From: DASWTL01 sp966250385
Lineage (GTDB): Bacteria > Bacteroidota > Bacteroidia > Sphingobacteriales > Sphingobacteriaceae
Assembly (NCBI GenBank): GCA_966250385.1
Contig: CBINHC010000002.1
Coordinates: forward strand, 314,102 to 378,101
Direction of reading: 5' to 3'
Length of the DNA stretch: 64,000 bases
Below are positions 44,101-53,419 of the stretch, in pieces; the stretch's first letter is position 1; each line of letters begins with the position of its first letter. A model generated the notes under the pieces. That model was not told where the DNA came from. It saw only the letters and a program-made list of their open reading frames with translations, and did not search any database. Position numbers and translations under genes: made by a program.

Positions 44101-45051
44101 ATGGTAATAAAACTCACAACGCCTTGGCAACATAGCTTTCTAAAACTTCAGATACCATTCGGTTCTTCAGCAAAGTTCCATGTTGATGATCTTGCAAGAG
44201 AATGTGACTATTGGATAATCTGGGGTGGCCTTCCGCCTGACAGGACAGCTGAGTGGGCGCAGTGCCCGGCTCAAAACGTACTCTTTATGACGGATGAAGT
44301 TCATGATCAGAAAAGATTTGACAAGAACTTCTTACGCCAGTTCAGTGCCATTCTAACCAATCGTCAGGACATAGAACACTCGAACGTTATAAAGATTCAT
44401 GAATTCAATCACTGGCATTTGAACAAAAGCCTGGCTGATTTGGCACACCAGCAGTCAATATTAAAATCAAGATCGATATCTGTTGTCTGTTCCGATCTGA
44501 CCGACCTGCCTGGCCATAAGGCCAGGTACGCGCTGGTGAACAGATTAATCGGTCACTTCAAGGATAGACTGGACGTTTATGGCCGCGGCTTCAATGCAAT
44601 AAGCGACAAATGGGATGCATTAGCACCATACAAGTATTCAATTGCCATAGAGAACAATTGTCATCCTGGATATTTCACAGAAAAAATTAGCGAATGTTAC
44701 CTGGCACACACTTTCCCCATATACTATGGCGCGCCAAACATTTGCGATTATTTTGATAAAAGGAGCATGTTACTTATAGACATAAGAGATTATATGTCCT
44801 GCATCACAAACATTGAAAAATTGTTAGATGAAGACCCTTACTATAAAGTTGAAGACCTTATTATCAAACAAAAGATTCGATACCTCAAACGCTACCATCT
44901 CTTCCCTGCACTCTTGAATTTGCTTCTGTCAGAGTTTCCCGATGGAAATCGTCTACGGAAGGAGAAGGTTCTAATTAAGTCACAGGCAACTTTTTCGAAA
45001 TATTACCATGCGAGAAAGATTGCAAGAGGAATTAAAGCACTGCTGCAATGA
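44101..45051 (+). CDS. GT10-like (alpha-1,3-fucosyltransferase family) glycosyltransferase
   Basis: A 316-residue protein. The C-terminal half carries the GT10 donor-site motif: YKYSIAIENN, then GYFTEKISECYLAHTFPIYYGAP. In known members this binds GDP-fucose. The N-terminal half is more divergent, as usual for acceptor recognition, and the C-terminus is basic (KYYHARKIARGIKALLQ), perhaps a membrane-association helix. Low-GC segment; it overlaps the next gene by four bases. Fucose is inferred from the family; a related 6-deoxy sugar is possible. Confidence 0.85.
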   Translation: MVIKLTTPWQHSFLKLQIPFGSSAKFHVDDLARECDYWIIWGGLPPDRTAEWAQCPAQNVLFMTDEVHDQKRFDKNFLRQFSAILTNRQDIEHSNVIKIHEFNHWHLNKSLADLAHQQSILKSRSISVVCSDLTDLPGHKARYALVNRLIGHFKDRLDVYGRGFNAISDKWDALAPYKYSIAIENNCHPGYFTEKISECYLAHTFPIYYGAPNICDYFDKRSMLLIDIRDYMSCITNIEKLLDEDPYYKVEDLIIKQKIRYLKRYHLFPALLNLLLSEFPDGNRLRKEKVLIKSQATFSKYYHARKIARGIKALLQ

Positions 45052-46073
45052 CAAACGGAATTTCAGTCATAATTTGTTGCTATAATAGCGAGAAAAGACT
45101 ACCCGAGACATTAAAACATATTGCTCTACAGCAGGTGGATGATGCTATAAGCTGGGAAGTACTTGTCATCAATAACAATTCATCAGATAACACCCGTGAG
45201 GTTGCTATTCAGGAGTGGAATACTTACCAAACTCCAGATCTTCGGTTTGAAGTAATCGATGAGCCAAAGCCAGGATTGAACCATGCCCGGGAAAAAGGAA
45301 TAAGTGAAAGCAAATACAAGTATGTCATTTTTTGCGATGACGACAACTGGCTCGCTGAGAATTATGTTCAGGATGCGTATAACATCCTGCACTCCAATAA
45401 CCGGATCGCTGTCTTAGGCGGTCATGGGGAGCCGGTATTTGAATCGGCTATTCCGCCCCACTTCTGGAAAAATCAATACGATGCCCTGGCGGTTGGCCCG
45501 CAAAGCCTGCACGAGGGAAATATTACGGACTCACGCGGGGTTGTTTACGGTGCGGGAATGGTCTTAAATAAAGAGGCCTACTTCACCTTAAAGGAAAAGC
45601 ACCATTTCCGGTTCTTAACTACCGATCGGAATGGATCGAGCCTGATCAGCGGTGGGGACTTCGAACTTTGCATCGCCTTCAGAAACGCCGGCTACCAGAT
45701 CTGGTATTCCGGGAAGCTACGGTTCAGACATTATATACCGTCGAACAGAACCGAGATCGGTTACTATAAAAAGCTCTTTGAAGCATTCGGAAGAACCGAT
45801 TACCTCCTTCTGTCCTATCAGTGCTGCAGAGTTCCGGAAAGCATCAGGCACCATTGGGCCTATCTGATGCTGCAAAAGATCAAAAACAACCTCCTGGTTC
45901 GCCCGGCTGAGATCATGCTTGCGATCGTGCACCCCCGTTCCTATGGCAGGATCAGATCATACTACTATCTCTACACCACATTAGGATTTCTGAAAGGACT
46001 GATGTCAGACCGGAAGCTGCATAAGGTGAGGATCAGCGAATCTCCTTTCTTGAATTACATTCAAAACCGGTGA
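45048..46073 (+). CDS. Glycosyltransferase family 2
   Basis: A 341-residue GT-A enzyme. It starts MTNGISVIICCYNSEKRLPE; the nucleotide and metal sites are VLVINNNSSDNT and IFCDDDN (near residue 97); GGDFELCIAFRNAGY is the acceptor and catalytic region. The gene changes from low GC at its 5' end to normal GC from about 45,400. It overlaps both neighbours by four bases. Confidence 0.88.
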   Translation: MTNGISVIICCYNSEKRLPETLKHIALQQVDDAISWEVLVINNNSSDNTREVAIQEWNTYQTPDLRFEVIDEPKPGLNHAREKGISESKYKYVIFCDDDNWLAENYVQDAYNILHSNNRIAVLGGHGEPVFESAIPPHFWKNQYDALAVGPQSLHEGNITDSRGVVYGAGMVLNKEAYFTLKEKHHFRFLTTDRNGSSLISGGDFELCIAFRNAGYQIWYSGKLRFRHYIPSNRTEIGYYKKLFEAFGRTDYLLLSYQCCRVPESIRHHWAYLMLQKIKNNLLVRPAEIMLAIVHPRSYGRIRSYYYLYTTLGFLKGLMSDRKLHKVRISESPFLNYIQNR

Positions 46074-47149
46074 AAGTCATCGCGATCGAGAAATATCCCA
46101 CGCTCCTGAAAGGAGGATCGGAAAAGGCATACTTCGAGGTATTGTCCTTACTGAAAAAGAAAGGGCATGAAGTCACGCTGTATTACTGCCTGGAGGGAGA
46201 CTTACTTCCTAAACTGGCAGACATCGGAATAAAAACGATCCGGATCAAGCGGTCAAACATTCAGAAAGCCTGCTCGGTCAGGCAGTGGGCAGAGCTTTAT
46301 CAGAGCTATAGGACCATTGACAAAAACCATGACATCATTTACCTGAACTATTTACACGATACGCCCTTAGCACTGCTGATCAAATTAAAGACCGGGATGA
46401 AGATCATCTGCCATATGCGTGTCTCATCAACTCTGATCTGCCGCCAGCTGAGGTTTACGGGTAGATTCGTCGATCATTTCCTGGTGCTGAACCAACGGCA
46501 GCGATCGGTCTTTTCGCAGCATTTTCCAAAAAACAAACTGTCAGTCATTCCGGATGGCGTTCCATTTGACAGCGGCCGGTCTTGGGTTTCCCGACCAAGA
46601 CAAGGGGCAGTTTACGTCGGCCGGATCGCCAGGGAAAAAGGTCTTACTTCCCTGCTGGCCGCCTGGAAGATCTTAAGGGAGAACTACCGTCTCAACATCC
46701 CCTTGTCCATTACGGGACCGTCGGACAGCGAGGAAGAAAAGGCATTTCGCACCCAGCTGGCCAGCGAAATAGCGAAGTCGGGGCTGCAATCCCTGGTCAG
46801 CATCGATCCTTATACACCGGATCCGGTTTCCTATCTGGGAAGTTTTGAGTTTTCCGTATTTCCATCCACATGTGAGGAAACATTCGGCAGAACCATCGTG
46901 GAATCCATTATCGCCGGAACGATCGTTTTTGCGCGGGATATCGGCATCACCTCAGAGATCCTGGCCCCGGAATCTGAAAAGCTGATCTTTAGATCTGAGG
47001 AAGATCTTTCGCTGAAAATAAGCCGATACCTGAAGGGCGAATCCGCTATTGACATGGCCAGTCTTTACAACCATGTCCGGGACCGCTACAACATTGAAGA
47101 GAATATCGATCTGACAGAAAAATCACTGCTGGAGGCGACAAACGGTTAG
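46070..47149 (+). CDS. Glycosyltransferase family 4
   Basis: A 359-residue GT-B enzyme with a GTG start inside the preceding stop codon. Features: KGGSEKAYFEVLSLLKKKGH near 14-34, VYVGRIAREKGLTSLLAA in the C-terminal domain, and the E-x7-E motif in FPSTCEETFGRTIVESIIAG. Cytoplasmic; its sugar is unknown. Confidence 0.87.
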   Translation: MKVIAIEKYPTLLKGGSEKAYFEVLSLLKKKGHEVTLYYCLEGDLLPKLADIGIKTIRIKRSNIQKACSVRQWAELYQSYRTIDKNHDIIYLNYLHDTPLALLIKLKTGMKIICHMRVSSTLICRQLRFTGRFVDHFLVLNQRQRSVFSQHFPKNKLSVIPDGVPFDSGRSWVSRPRQGAVYVGRIAREKGLTSLLAAWKILRENYRLNIPLSITGPSDSEEEKAFRTQLASEIAKSGLQSLVSIDPYTPDPVSYLGSFEFSVFPSTCEETFGRTIVESIIAGTIVFARDIGITSEILAPESEKLIFRSEEDLSLKISRYLKGESAIDMASLYNHVRDRYNIEENIDLTEKSLLEATNG

Positions 47150-47172
47150 GTTGTCTTCAGGTAATCCGAAGG

Positions 47173-48330
47173 ATGAATATCTTATTACTGACAAAATTCT
47201 ACCCTCCTGACACGGATGGCGTCGGCGATCACTCCTTTCACTTAAAAAAACATCTGGAACGGCAGCAGCCGTCTATCAATGTGTTTCTGGCAACGTCGGA
47301 AAACAGCGAAAGATACCTGCCCGCCGATCGTCTCTATCCGTTCAGATATTGGAACAAAAGGGAATTTCAGGGATTGCGCCGGTTCATTGAATCCAATCGG
47401 ATCGGGAAGATCCTGGTCCAGTATGTCCCATATTCCTTTAACCGGTATGGCGTCCCTTTAAGATTCCTTTTTTTATTGAAAAACGCCGTTCCTGAAAACG
47501 CGGAACTGAATTTCATTATCCATGAGTCGAGGATAAGGATCATCCCCTGGCAGAAATATGCGGTGATAGGGATCGGCCAGGCACTCGCTCTGAAAATCAT
47601 CTATTCAATAGCAGCAAGGATCATCACGAGTAATCCCTTATACAGCAAACTAATTCATAAAGTGGATCCTCAAAGGAAGATCCACATCATCCCCGTTGGA
47701 AGCAACATCAATAGTGGCGAAACCGCTGCTTTGGACCGTCGGTCAACTGAACACTTTACCATCTGTTCATTTGGCCGCTCATTTACATCCGCTGCTGAGA
47801 TCCTGCAGGCCGTAAAACGGGCTTCGAACTCTATCCCGAACCTGAGAATGATATTCATAGGCAGTATCAGGAGCGGTGAGCGGAAGGCAATTTTCAGGCA
47901 TGCACAGGCGCTGGGAATTGCCGAGTCCGTCCAAATGACCGGCAGGATAAGCACAGGGGAAATAAGACGGATGCTTCACGACGCAGACCTGTACATCATG
48001 CGGGAAGGACCATGTATAAACCAGTGGCGCGGAACCAGTCTCCGAAACGGAACTTTGGCGGCTGCTCTTGAGGCCGGCCTTCCCGTTATTGGCTATCGTG
48101 GTGCAATTACCAACATACAGCTATTAAACCTGCGGTTCATCACACTCTTGCAGGAGTATGATTCTCGGGAGATAGCAGCCGGCATCCTGGATTACTTCAA
48201 TTCATCCCGCGAGGAAAAACTCAGATTAAAAGAGTCAGCACGGGCTTTTTTCAAAAAAAATCTGACCTGGGAGGTCATCGCAAAAGCTTACGTAAACGTC
48301 TTAACGCCCCGCCAAAGTGAATACGCTTGA
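47173..48330 (+). CDS. GT4-like glycosyltransferase
   Basis: A 385-residue protein, MNILLLTKFYPPDTDGVGDH, with a GT-B layout: an N-terminal domain with HESRIRIIPW and a C-terminal domain with ICSFGRSF and ADLYIMREGPCINQWRGTS. The acidic E-x7-E donor motif is less clear than in its neighbours, so it may be a divergent GT4 enzyme. Twenty-three bases after the previous gene; overlaps the Wzy-like gene by 14 bases. Confidence 0.72.
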   Translation: MNILLLTKFYPPDTDGVGDHSFHLKKHLERQQPSINVFLATSENSERYLPADRLYPFRYWNKREFQGLRRFIESNRIGKILVQYVPYSFNRYGVPLRFLFLLKNAVPENAELNFIIHESRIRIIPWQKYAVIGIGQALALKIIYSIAARIITSNPLYSKLIHKVDPQRKIHIIPVGSNINSGETAALDRRSTEHFTICSFGRSFTSAAEILQAVKRASNSIPNLRMIFIGSIRSGERKAIFRHAQALGIAESVQMTGRISTGEIRRMLHDADLYIMREGPCINQWRGTSLRNGTLAAALEAGLPVIGYRGAITNIQLLNLRFITLLQEYDSREIAAGILDYFNSSREEKLRLKESARAFFKKNLTWEVIAKAYVNVLTPRQSEYA

Positions 48331-49621
48331 TAACAAAAGCATCAGGTGGAACAGCTATATTCTGTTATCCCTGTTGTTGTTTACACTGTTCAGCGGCGTT
48401 GTCAGAAAATGGGTTACCACAAACAGCACCATAACCCTCGGAACCACGGTGCTTCAGATTATCATCATCTACCTGCTGCTGTTCATGCGGAGACGCCACG
48501 GCATGCTGATCGCCCAAAAGTTTCACAGCATCCTGATCCTTTACTTCCTATACTCCTGTGCATTGGCGGCGACACCGGCGATCCCTACCTTCTATCACGG
48601 GATAACGGGAATCGTGGTTCATTCCGGATTCTGGATCGGACTTCTCATTTACCTTTCAAACAGGAATGCGTTCCCGACCTCAAGATTCAAGATCTTCATT
48701 CTGATCCTGTGTATTGCGGAAGCGGCGCTTGCGATTATCCAATATCAGCTCCCTTACGACCATTTCTTAAATATACATGCGCAGGACCAATTCTATGACG
48801 GTGCTGATGAAGAGCCGGGAAGAAGCATAACAGTCGTTGGGGATGCCATACGGATAGCCGGAACCTTCAGCTACATTGGAGGCTTTGGCGCCTTTGTTTT
48901 GTTTTTCCAGCTCTTCATTTTCGCGCTGGTTGTTGAAAGGAAGATCAATTGGGTCGGCTTTATGCTCCTGGCAGGCCTGGGACAAACCTTGGCTTTTATG
49001 AGCGGCTATAGAGCGGTCGTTTTCATCTATGCTGCGTCCCTGCTGACCTTTCTGTTTACCGGCATTAAGTCCTCAAGAAAAAAGGAAAGCATACTGATCG
49101 TCCTGGCAGGACTCTTCCTGGTCTGGATTTTGGATCTCGGGATGGGAAACACGTTCACCAGTTCGGTGGGAAATTTCGTGGACTCTGCCTCTGAAAATTT
49201 TTTTTACCGGCTTAACAATGAAGAAGAGGAAGGGGTCGGACGAATTCTGGAGCCCTTCAGATATATTTTCAACAATTCTTTTCCGAATTCGCTGACCGGA
49301 AACGGCTTAGGGATAACTTACCAGGGGGTATCCAGGTTATTCGGAACTTCAGAAATATATAATCTCTATCCGGTAGAGAACGAAATAGGAAAGACCCTGC
49401 TGGAAGGGGGATATATACTGCTCGGCTTCAAGCTCGCTTTCATTTTTCTTTTGATCAAGAACCTTGCATTACCCCGGATTTACTCCGCCGTAATCCTGAT
49501 GCTGGTCTTCTTTTACGCATCCCTGAGCGGCAGCACCTACAATTCAACATTCGTTCTTCTAGGTCTGATTTACCTGGACGCCGCATTCTACAAACAAAAG
49601 CAGTATGCTGACATCAACTGA
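48317..49621 (+). CDS. Wzy / O-antigen ligase-like polymerase
   Basis: A 434-residue polytopic membrane protein with a GTG start, about ten to eleven segments and a large loop between them (GEEPGRSI... and the later NSFPNSLTGNGLGITYQG), as in Wzy and WaaL proteins. FTLFSGVVRKWVTT near the N-terminus resembles a Wzy-like family associated with Bacteroidota exosortases; I recall this but cannot confirm it. Likely role: periplasmic polymerisation of repeat units. Confidence 0.75.
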   Translation: MNTLDNKSIRWNSYILLSLLLFTLFSGVVRKWVTTNSTITLGTTVLQIIIIYLLLFMRRRHGMLIAQKFHSILILYFLYSCALAATPAIPTFYHGITGIVVHSGFWIGLLIYLSNRNAFPTSRFKIFILILCIAEAALAIIQYQLPYDHFLNIHAQDQFYDGADEEPGRSITVVGDAIRIAGTFSYIGGFGAFVLFFQLFIFALVVERKINWVGFMLLAGLGQTLAFMSGYRAVVFIYAASLLTFLFTGIKSSRKKESILIVLAGLFLVWILDLGMGNTFTSSVGNFVDSASENFFYRLNNEEEEGVGRILEPFRYIFNNSFPNSLTGNGLGITYQGVSRLFGTSEIYNLYPVENEIGKTLLEGGYILLGFKLAFIFLLIKNLALPRIYSAVILMLVFFYASLSGSTYNSTFVLLGLIYLDAAFYKQKQYADIN

Positions 49622-50657
49622 TATGAGGTTAGTTCCAACCACGGACCACCGGATCCTGAACCTTGATTTACTGAGAGCAACCGCAATTGTACTCGTTGTC
49701 GGATTCCATGTTACGCAAATGTTGACCGGTGACCTGATCGAGGACCGGGCTCTATTCACGCTGGGCAAATATGGCGTTAACCTCTTCTTTGTCTTAAGCG
49801 GCTTCCTGGTCGGAGGAATGTATTTCAGACAGGAACCGGCCAGTCCGGTGATCTTCTGGTTGAAAAGGCTTTGGCGAACATACCCGCCCTACCTGATCAT
49901 CGTGTTCCTCTCATGGGCGGGAGTTTATCTTAGCCGGGACCAGGAATTCAACCTGGGGTACCTGGTAATGGTTCAAAACTACTATGACAAGATCCCGTTC
50001 TTTCTGGTTTCCTGGTCACTGAACGTGGAAGAACACTTCTATCTGGTATTCCTCATCGTTATTCTGTTCGTCAAAAACCCGCGTAAACAGCTTCTGTTCT
50101 GGATCTTCTTTGCGCTGATACCGATACTGATCAGAATGGCATTCCGGGACCGGTTTGCTTCGGATTTCGGTTACCACCATACCGCTACTTACTTCCATAT
50201 TGACAGCCTGAGTTTCGGGGTACTGGCCGCATATCTGGTACATAAAAAAGGAATCCGGCTCTCGCCACCCTCTTTTTCCGCGCCGTTCCTATTCCTGCTT
50301 TTTATTGCATGTGCCTATCACTTAAGCAGGTTCAATACGCCGGTAAACAGTTACCTGGGTCCGACGATACTCAATTTAATTATCACTGCCTTACTGCTCG
50401 TTCTGTACTTTAACCAGACGTTTCAGTTGTCATATCTGCCGTTCATAAAGCTGAATGCGCTGATGGCGTATTCGATTTACCTGACCCATCCGATAATGAT
50501 TCACCTTTGTATGGCCATTCTGAGGAAACTGCGGATATCGCATTTAGCGCTGTCCGTTCCCCTTACCCTGATCGTGCTTTATGCCGCAGCTTTCATTTTC
50601 TATCGACTGGTCGAAAAGCCGGTCATTGAATACAGGAACTTACTCTTTAAAAAATAG
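49605..50657 (+). CDS. Acyltransferase family 3 (OafA-like) membrane protein
   Basis: A 350-residue protein with about ten membrane segments. LDLLRATAIVLVVGFH holds the conserved R and H of the O-acyltransferase family, and YSIYLTHPIMIHL is the C-terminal motif. It probably O-acylates a sugar. The ATG at 49605 overlaps the polymerase gene by 17 bases; the alternative at 49623 (MRLVPTT) starts two bases after that stop. Confidence 0.85.
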   Translation: MLTSTDMRLVPTTDHRILNLDLLRATAIVLVVGFHVTQMLTGDLIEDRALFTLGKYGVNLFFVLSGFLVGGMYFRQEPASPVIFWLKRLWRTYPPYLIIVFLSWAGVYLSRDQEFNLGYLVMVQNYYDKIPFFLVSWSLNVEEHFYLVFLIVILFVKNPRKQLLFWIFFALIPILIRMAFRDRFASDFGYHHTATYFHIDSLSFGVLAAYLVHKKGIRLSPPSFSAPFLFLLFIACAYHLSRFNTPVNSYLGPTILNLIITALLLVLYFNQTFQLSYLPFIKLNALMAYSIYLTHPIMIHLCMAILRKLRISHLALSVPLTLIVLYAAAFIFYRLVEKPVIEYRNLLFKK

Positions 50658-50676
50658 CGGACCTGCGCCCATCACC

Positions 50677-51867
50677 ATGAACATTCTGCACATTACCAGC
50701 AGCTATAAGCCCGCATACGTTTACGGAGGACCGACCATGTCCGTATCCAAGCTTTGCGAAAACGTCGCCAGGTCGTTCAGCACTCTGAAGTCAGGGTTCC
50801 GGATAGAGGTATTGACGACCACGGCGAACGGACCGGCCGAATTGCCCGTTGAGCGGGGAAAAGCCACGGTGGTGGATCTGGTAAACGTTACCTACTTTGA
50901 GCGGATTACCGGGGACCATTCCCATTTTTCCCCCCGGCTGCTTCTGGGTCTGAGGAACAAAATACGCGCGGCAAACGGTACCCGCCCGATGGTACATATC
51001 CATGCCTGGTGGAATCTGGTTTCTGTTTTCTCCTGCATGATAGCACTCAGCAAAAGCTGCCCGGTGATTCTGTCCCCGCGTGGCACATTAAGCAATTATT
51101 CCTTTTATAACAGGACCAGCCTTCCGAAGAGGCTGTTCCACAAAGTGATCGGCAGGCACCTGCTGGCACGCTGCCATTTCCATGTAACAACGGAAAAGGA
51201 GAAAGAAGACATTCTGAAACTCGTTCATCCAAAAGGCATCACTGTTATTCCCAATTTCGTTGAGCTTCCGCATCTACACGAAAGCGTCGCCGGTCAACCG
51301 ATGAAGGAAAAGACCCTGCGTCCGGAACCAACGAAAGAGGCCCGGCTCCTTTTCCTTTCCCGCATCGAAGAAAAAAAAGGATTGGAGCTCCTGTTCCGGG
51401 CACTTTCACTCGCAGTGTTCCCGTGGACGTTAACCATAGCCGGCGACGGAAAGCCGGAATATGTTCAACAGCTGAAGGAGTTGGCAGCCGCCCTGGATCT
51501 GAGCAGCCGGCTGCACTGGGCGGGACACTTGGATAACGGGGAAAAGTTCAACGTTCTCAGATCGCACGATCTTTTCGTCCTGCCCTCGCATGATGAAAAC
51601 TTCGCCAATGTGGTGGTCGAAAGTATCGCCATGGGTACTCCGGTTTTGATAAGCAACAAGGTGGGTCTCGCGGATTATGTCCGGAAGCACGGGCTCGGCA
51701 TGGTCTGCGGTCTGGATCCTCTGGCCATAAATGACGCTATGAACAAATTTTTCCGGGGAAATTACCGGTTTGAAAACCGGCGGTTCAAAGAAAGAATCGA
51801 TCGGGATTTCAATGAATTACAGCTGACCCGACAATATATAAGTCTTTACAGATCCGTAGTCCAATGA
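50677..51867 (+). CDS. Glycosyltransferase family 4 (possibly exosortase-associated type)
   Basis: From MNILHITSSYKPAYVYGGP it has 396 residues. Motifs: YGGPTMSVSKLCE, ILSPRGTLSNYSF, FLSRIEEKKGLELLFRA, and the E-x7-E region PSHDENFANVVVESIAMGTP. The SYKPAYVYGGPTMSV start resembles a GT4 subgroup I associate with Bacteroidota exosortase loci, a recollection only. Upstream codons to 50581 overlap the acyltransferase gene and are not needed. Confidence 0.87.
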   Translation: MNILHITSSYKPAYVYGGPTMSVSKLCENVARSFSTLKSGFRIEVLTTTANGPAELPVERGKATVVDLVNVTYFERITGDHSHFSPRLLLGLRNKIRAANGTRPMVHIHAWWNLVSVFSCMIALSKSCPVILSPRGTLSNYSFYNRTSLPKRLFHKVIGRHLLARCHFHVTTEKEKEDILKLVHPKGITVIPNFVELPHLHESVAGQPMKEKTLRPEPTKEARLLFLSRIEEKKGLELLFRALSLAVFPWTLTIAGDGKPEYVQQLKELAAALDLSSRLHWAGHLDNGEKFNVLRSHDLFVLPSHDENFANVVVESIAMGTPVLISNKVGLADYVRKHGLGMVCGLDPLAINDAMNKFFRGNYRFENRRFKERIDRDFNELQLTRQYISLYRSVVQ

Positions 51868-52499
51868 CAGAATATAAAGAATACGGGTATAGGAATGCCC
51901 GGGCAACCCATTCAGATACCTATATCCGGGATCCGCTGCTTTCCATGCTTCACCCGGAAAAAAACAAATGCATACTTGACATGAGATGCGGCAACGGAGC
52001 CATGGTTCGAACCTTGTTATTAAACGGTTTTAATGCATTTGGCACAGATGCCTCCTCGCAGGGAATCGCCATTGCCAGGGAATCCCATCCCGACAGATTC
52101 GCTTTGCAGGACCTTTCAAGTGACGGGCTGCCTCCGCACTTTGCCGGATTAAGGTTTGACACAATCATTGCAACTGAGGTTATTGAGCATTTATACGACC
52201 CCAGGGGGTTTATCTCGCTATGCAGAAGCTTACTGAAAGCGTCTACCACATATGGCGAGCTGATCGTTTCCACCCCTTATCATGGGTACCTGAAGAATCT
52301 CTGTCTGGCGCTCACGGACTCCTGGGACAACCACGCAAATCCGCTATGGGATGGCGGCCATATCAAGCTATGGTCACGGAATACGCTGACCAAACTACTG
52401 GAGGAACATCAGTTCAGCGTAGCTGAATTTCGCGGCTGCGGCCGCTTACCGTACTTGTGGAAATCGATGTTGCTTAAAGGAACATTACTCAATGGCTGA
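51864..52499 (+). CDS. SAM-dependent methyltransferase (class I)
   Basis: A 211-residue protein with a Rossmann-type SAM domain: motif I ILDMRCGNG near residues 33-41, FGTDASSQGIAIAR, then DTIIATEVIEHLYDPR. The usual motif I is DxGCGxG; here Arg replaces the first Gly. YHGYLKNLCLAL and GHIKLWS resemble the Ubie-like methyltransferases of polysaccharide clusters. Likely modifies a sugar or caps the chain end. Its ATG overlaps the previous stop by four bases. Confidence 0.8.
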   Translation: MTEYKEYGYRNARATHSDTYIRDPLLSMLHPEKNKCILDMRCGNGAMVRTLLLNGFNAFGTDASSQGIAIARESHPDRFALQDLSSDGLPPHFAGLRFDTIIATEVIEHLYDPRGFISLCRSLLKASTTYGELIVSTPYHGYLKNLCLALTDSWDNHANPLWDGGHIKLWSRNTLTKLLEEHQFSVAEFRGCGRLPYLWKSMLLKGTLLNG

Positions 52500-53409
52500 C
52501 TTCTCATTCGTCATTCTGGCGTTCAATGAAGAACAACACCTTCCGCGCCTGCTTGAATCAATCAGGGATCTGAACGCGCCGACTTTTGTCCTCGACTCGG
52601 GCAGTACGGATGCAACCCCGGGGATCTGCCGGGAAAACGGGGTAATCATGCTCCAGCACCCATTTATTAACCATCCGAAACAATGGCATGCAGCATTGCA
52701 CGCATTTCCGGTTTCAACGCCGTGGATCATAGGCTTGGATTCAGACCAGATCGTCTCTAAAGAACTGTTTGACAAACTTTTGGCATTCAGGGATTCGGAT
52801 TACAGGGGGATTGACGGAATCTACTTCAACAGAAAGAACTACTTCAAAGGTCAATGGCTGAAATACGGCGGTTATTATCCGAGGTACCAATTAAAAATGT
52901 TCAGGTACGGAGTTGGTTTCTCTGACCTGAACGAGAATATGGACCACCGGTTCATCGTTCCCGGCAAGACTGTGATCTGGAAAGATGGGCACATCGTTGA
53001 AGAGAACCTGAAGGAAAACGAGATTGCCTTCTGGATATCAAAACATAACAGATACAGTGACCTGGTGGCCCATGAAGAGATCGAGCGAAGAAATAACTTA
53101 CGGAAGCAGACCCTTGAGCCGAATCTTTTCGGGAGCCCGGATGAGAAAATCGCATGGCTGAAATGTTTGTGGTGGAAACTTCCGCTGTTCGTCAGACCGT
53201 TTATTTACCTTTTCTACAGGCTCATATTCCAGCTCGGGATCCTGGATGGTAAAAAAGGAATACTCTTCCATTTCCTCCAGGGCTTCTGGTTCCGTCTGAT
53301 TGTGGATGTTAAAATCAACGAGATCGCCAACAACCATGTTCAGAAGCCACAATCACGTCAATCGCTGATAACATCCGTTTGCCGTAACCTGACAGCCCCT
53401 TCAACTTAA
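52492..53409 (+). CDS. Glycosyltransferase family 2 (WaaE/KdtX-like)
   Basis: A 305-residue GT2 enzyme: FVILAFNEEQHLPRLLESI, VLDSGSTDATPGI, and IIGLDSDQIVS as the metal site. The HPKQWHAAL segment is typical of the WaaE-like branch that adds glucose or similar to LPS core. The C-terminus holds a hydrophobic region near 225-245 that may associate with the membrane. Overlaps the methyltransferase gene by eight bases. Confidence 0.85.
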   Translation: MADFSFVILAFNEEQHLPRLLESIRDLNAPTFVLDSGSTDATPGICRENGVIMLQHPFINHPKQWHAALHAFPVSTPWIIGLDSDQIVSKELFDKLLAFRDSDYRGIDGIYFNRKNYFKGQWLKYGGYYPRYQLKMFRYGVGFSDLNENMDHRFIVPGKTVIWKDGHIVEENLKENEIAFWISKHNRYSDLVAHEEIERRNNLRKQTLEPNLFGSPDEKIAWLKCLWWKLPLFVRPFIYLFYRLIFQLGILDGKKGILFHFLQGFWFRLIVDVKINEIANNHVQKPQSRQSLITSVCRNLTAPST

Positions 53410-53419
53410 ACCATTAAAT

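Larger units (their letters stand above)
42830..45400. other. Low-GC segment inside the polysaccharide locus
   Basis: From the second half of wzt through the acyltransferase, the GT10 gene and the first third of the next GT2 gene, sample lines contain about 33-43% GC against about 50-55% on either side (counted by eye on a few lines). The boundaries are approximate. No insertion sequence or repeat marks the edges. Confidence 0.6.
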
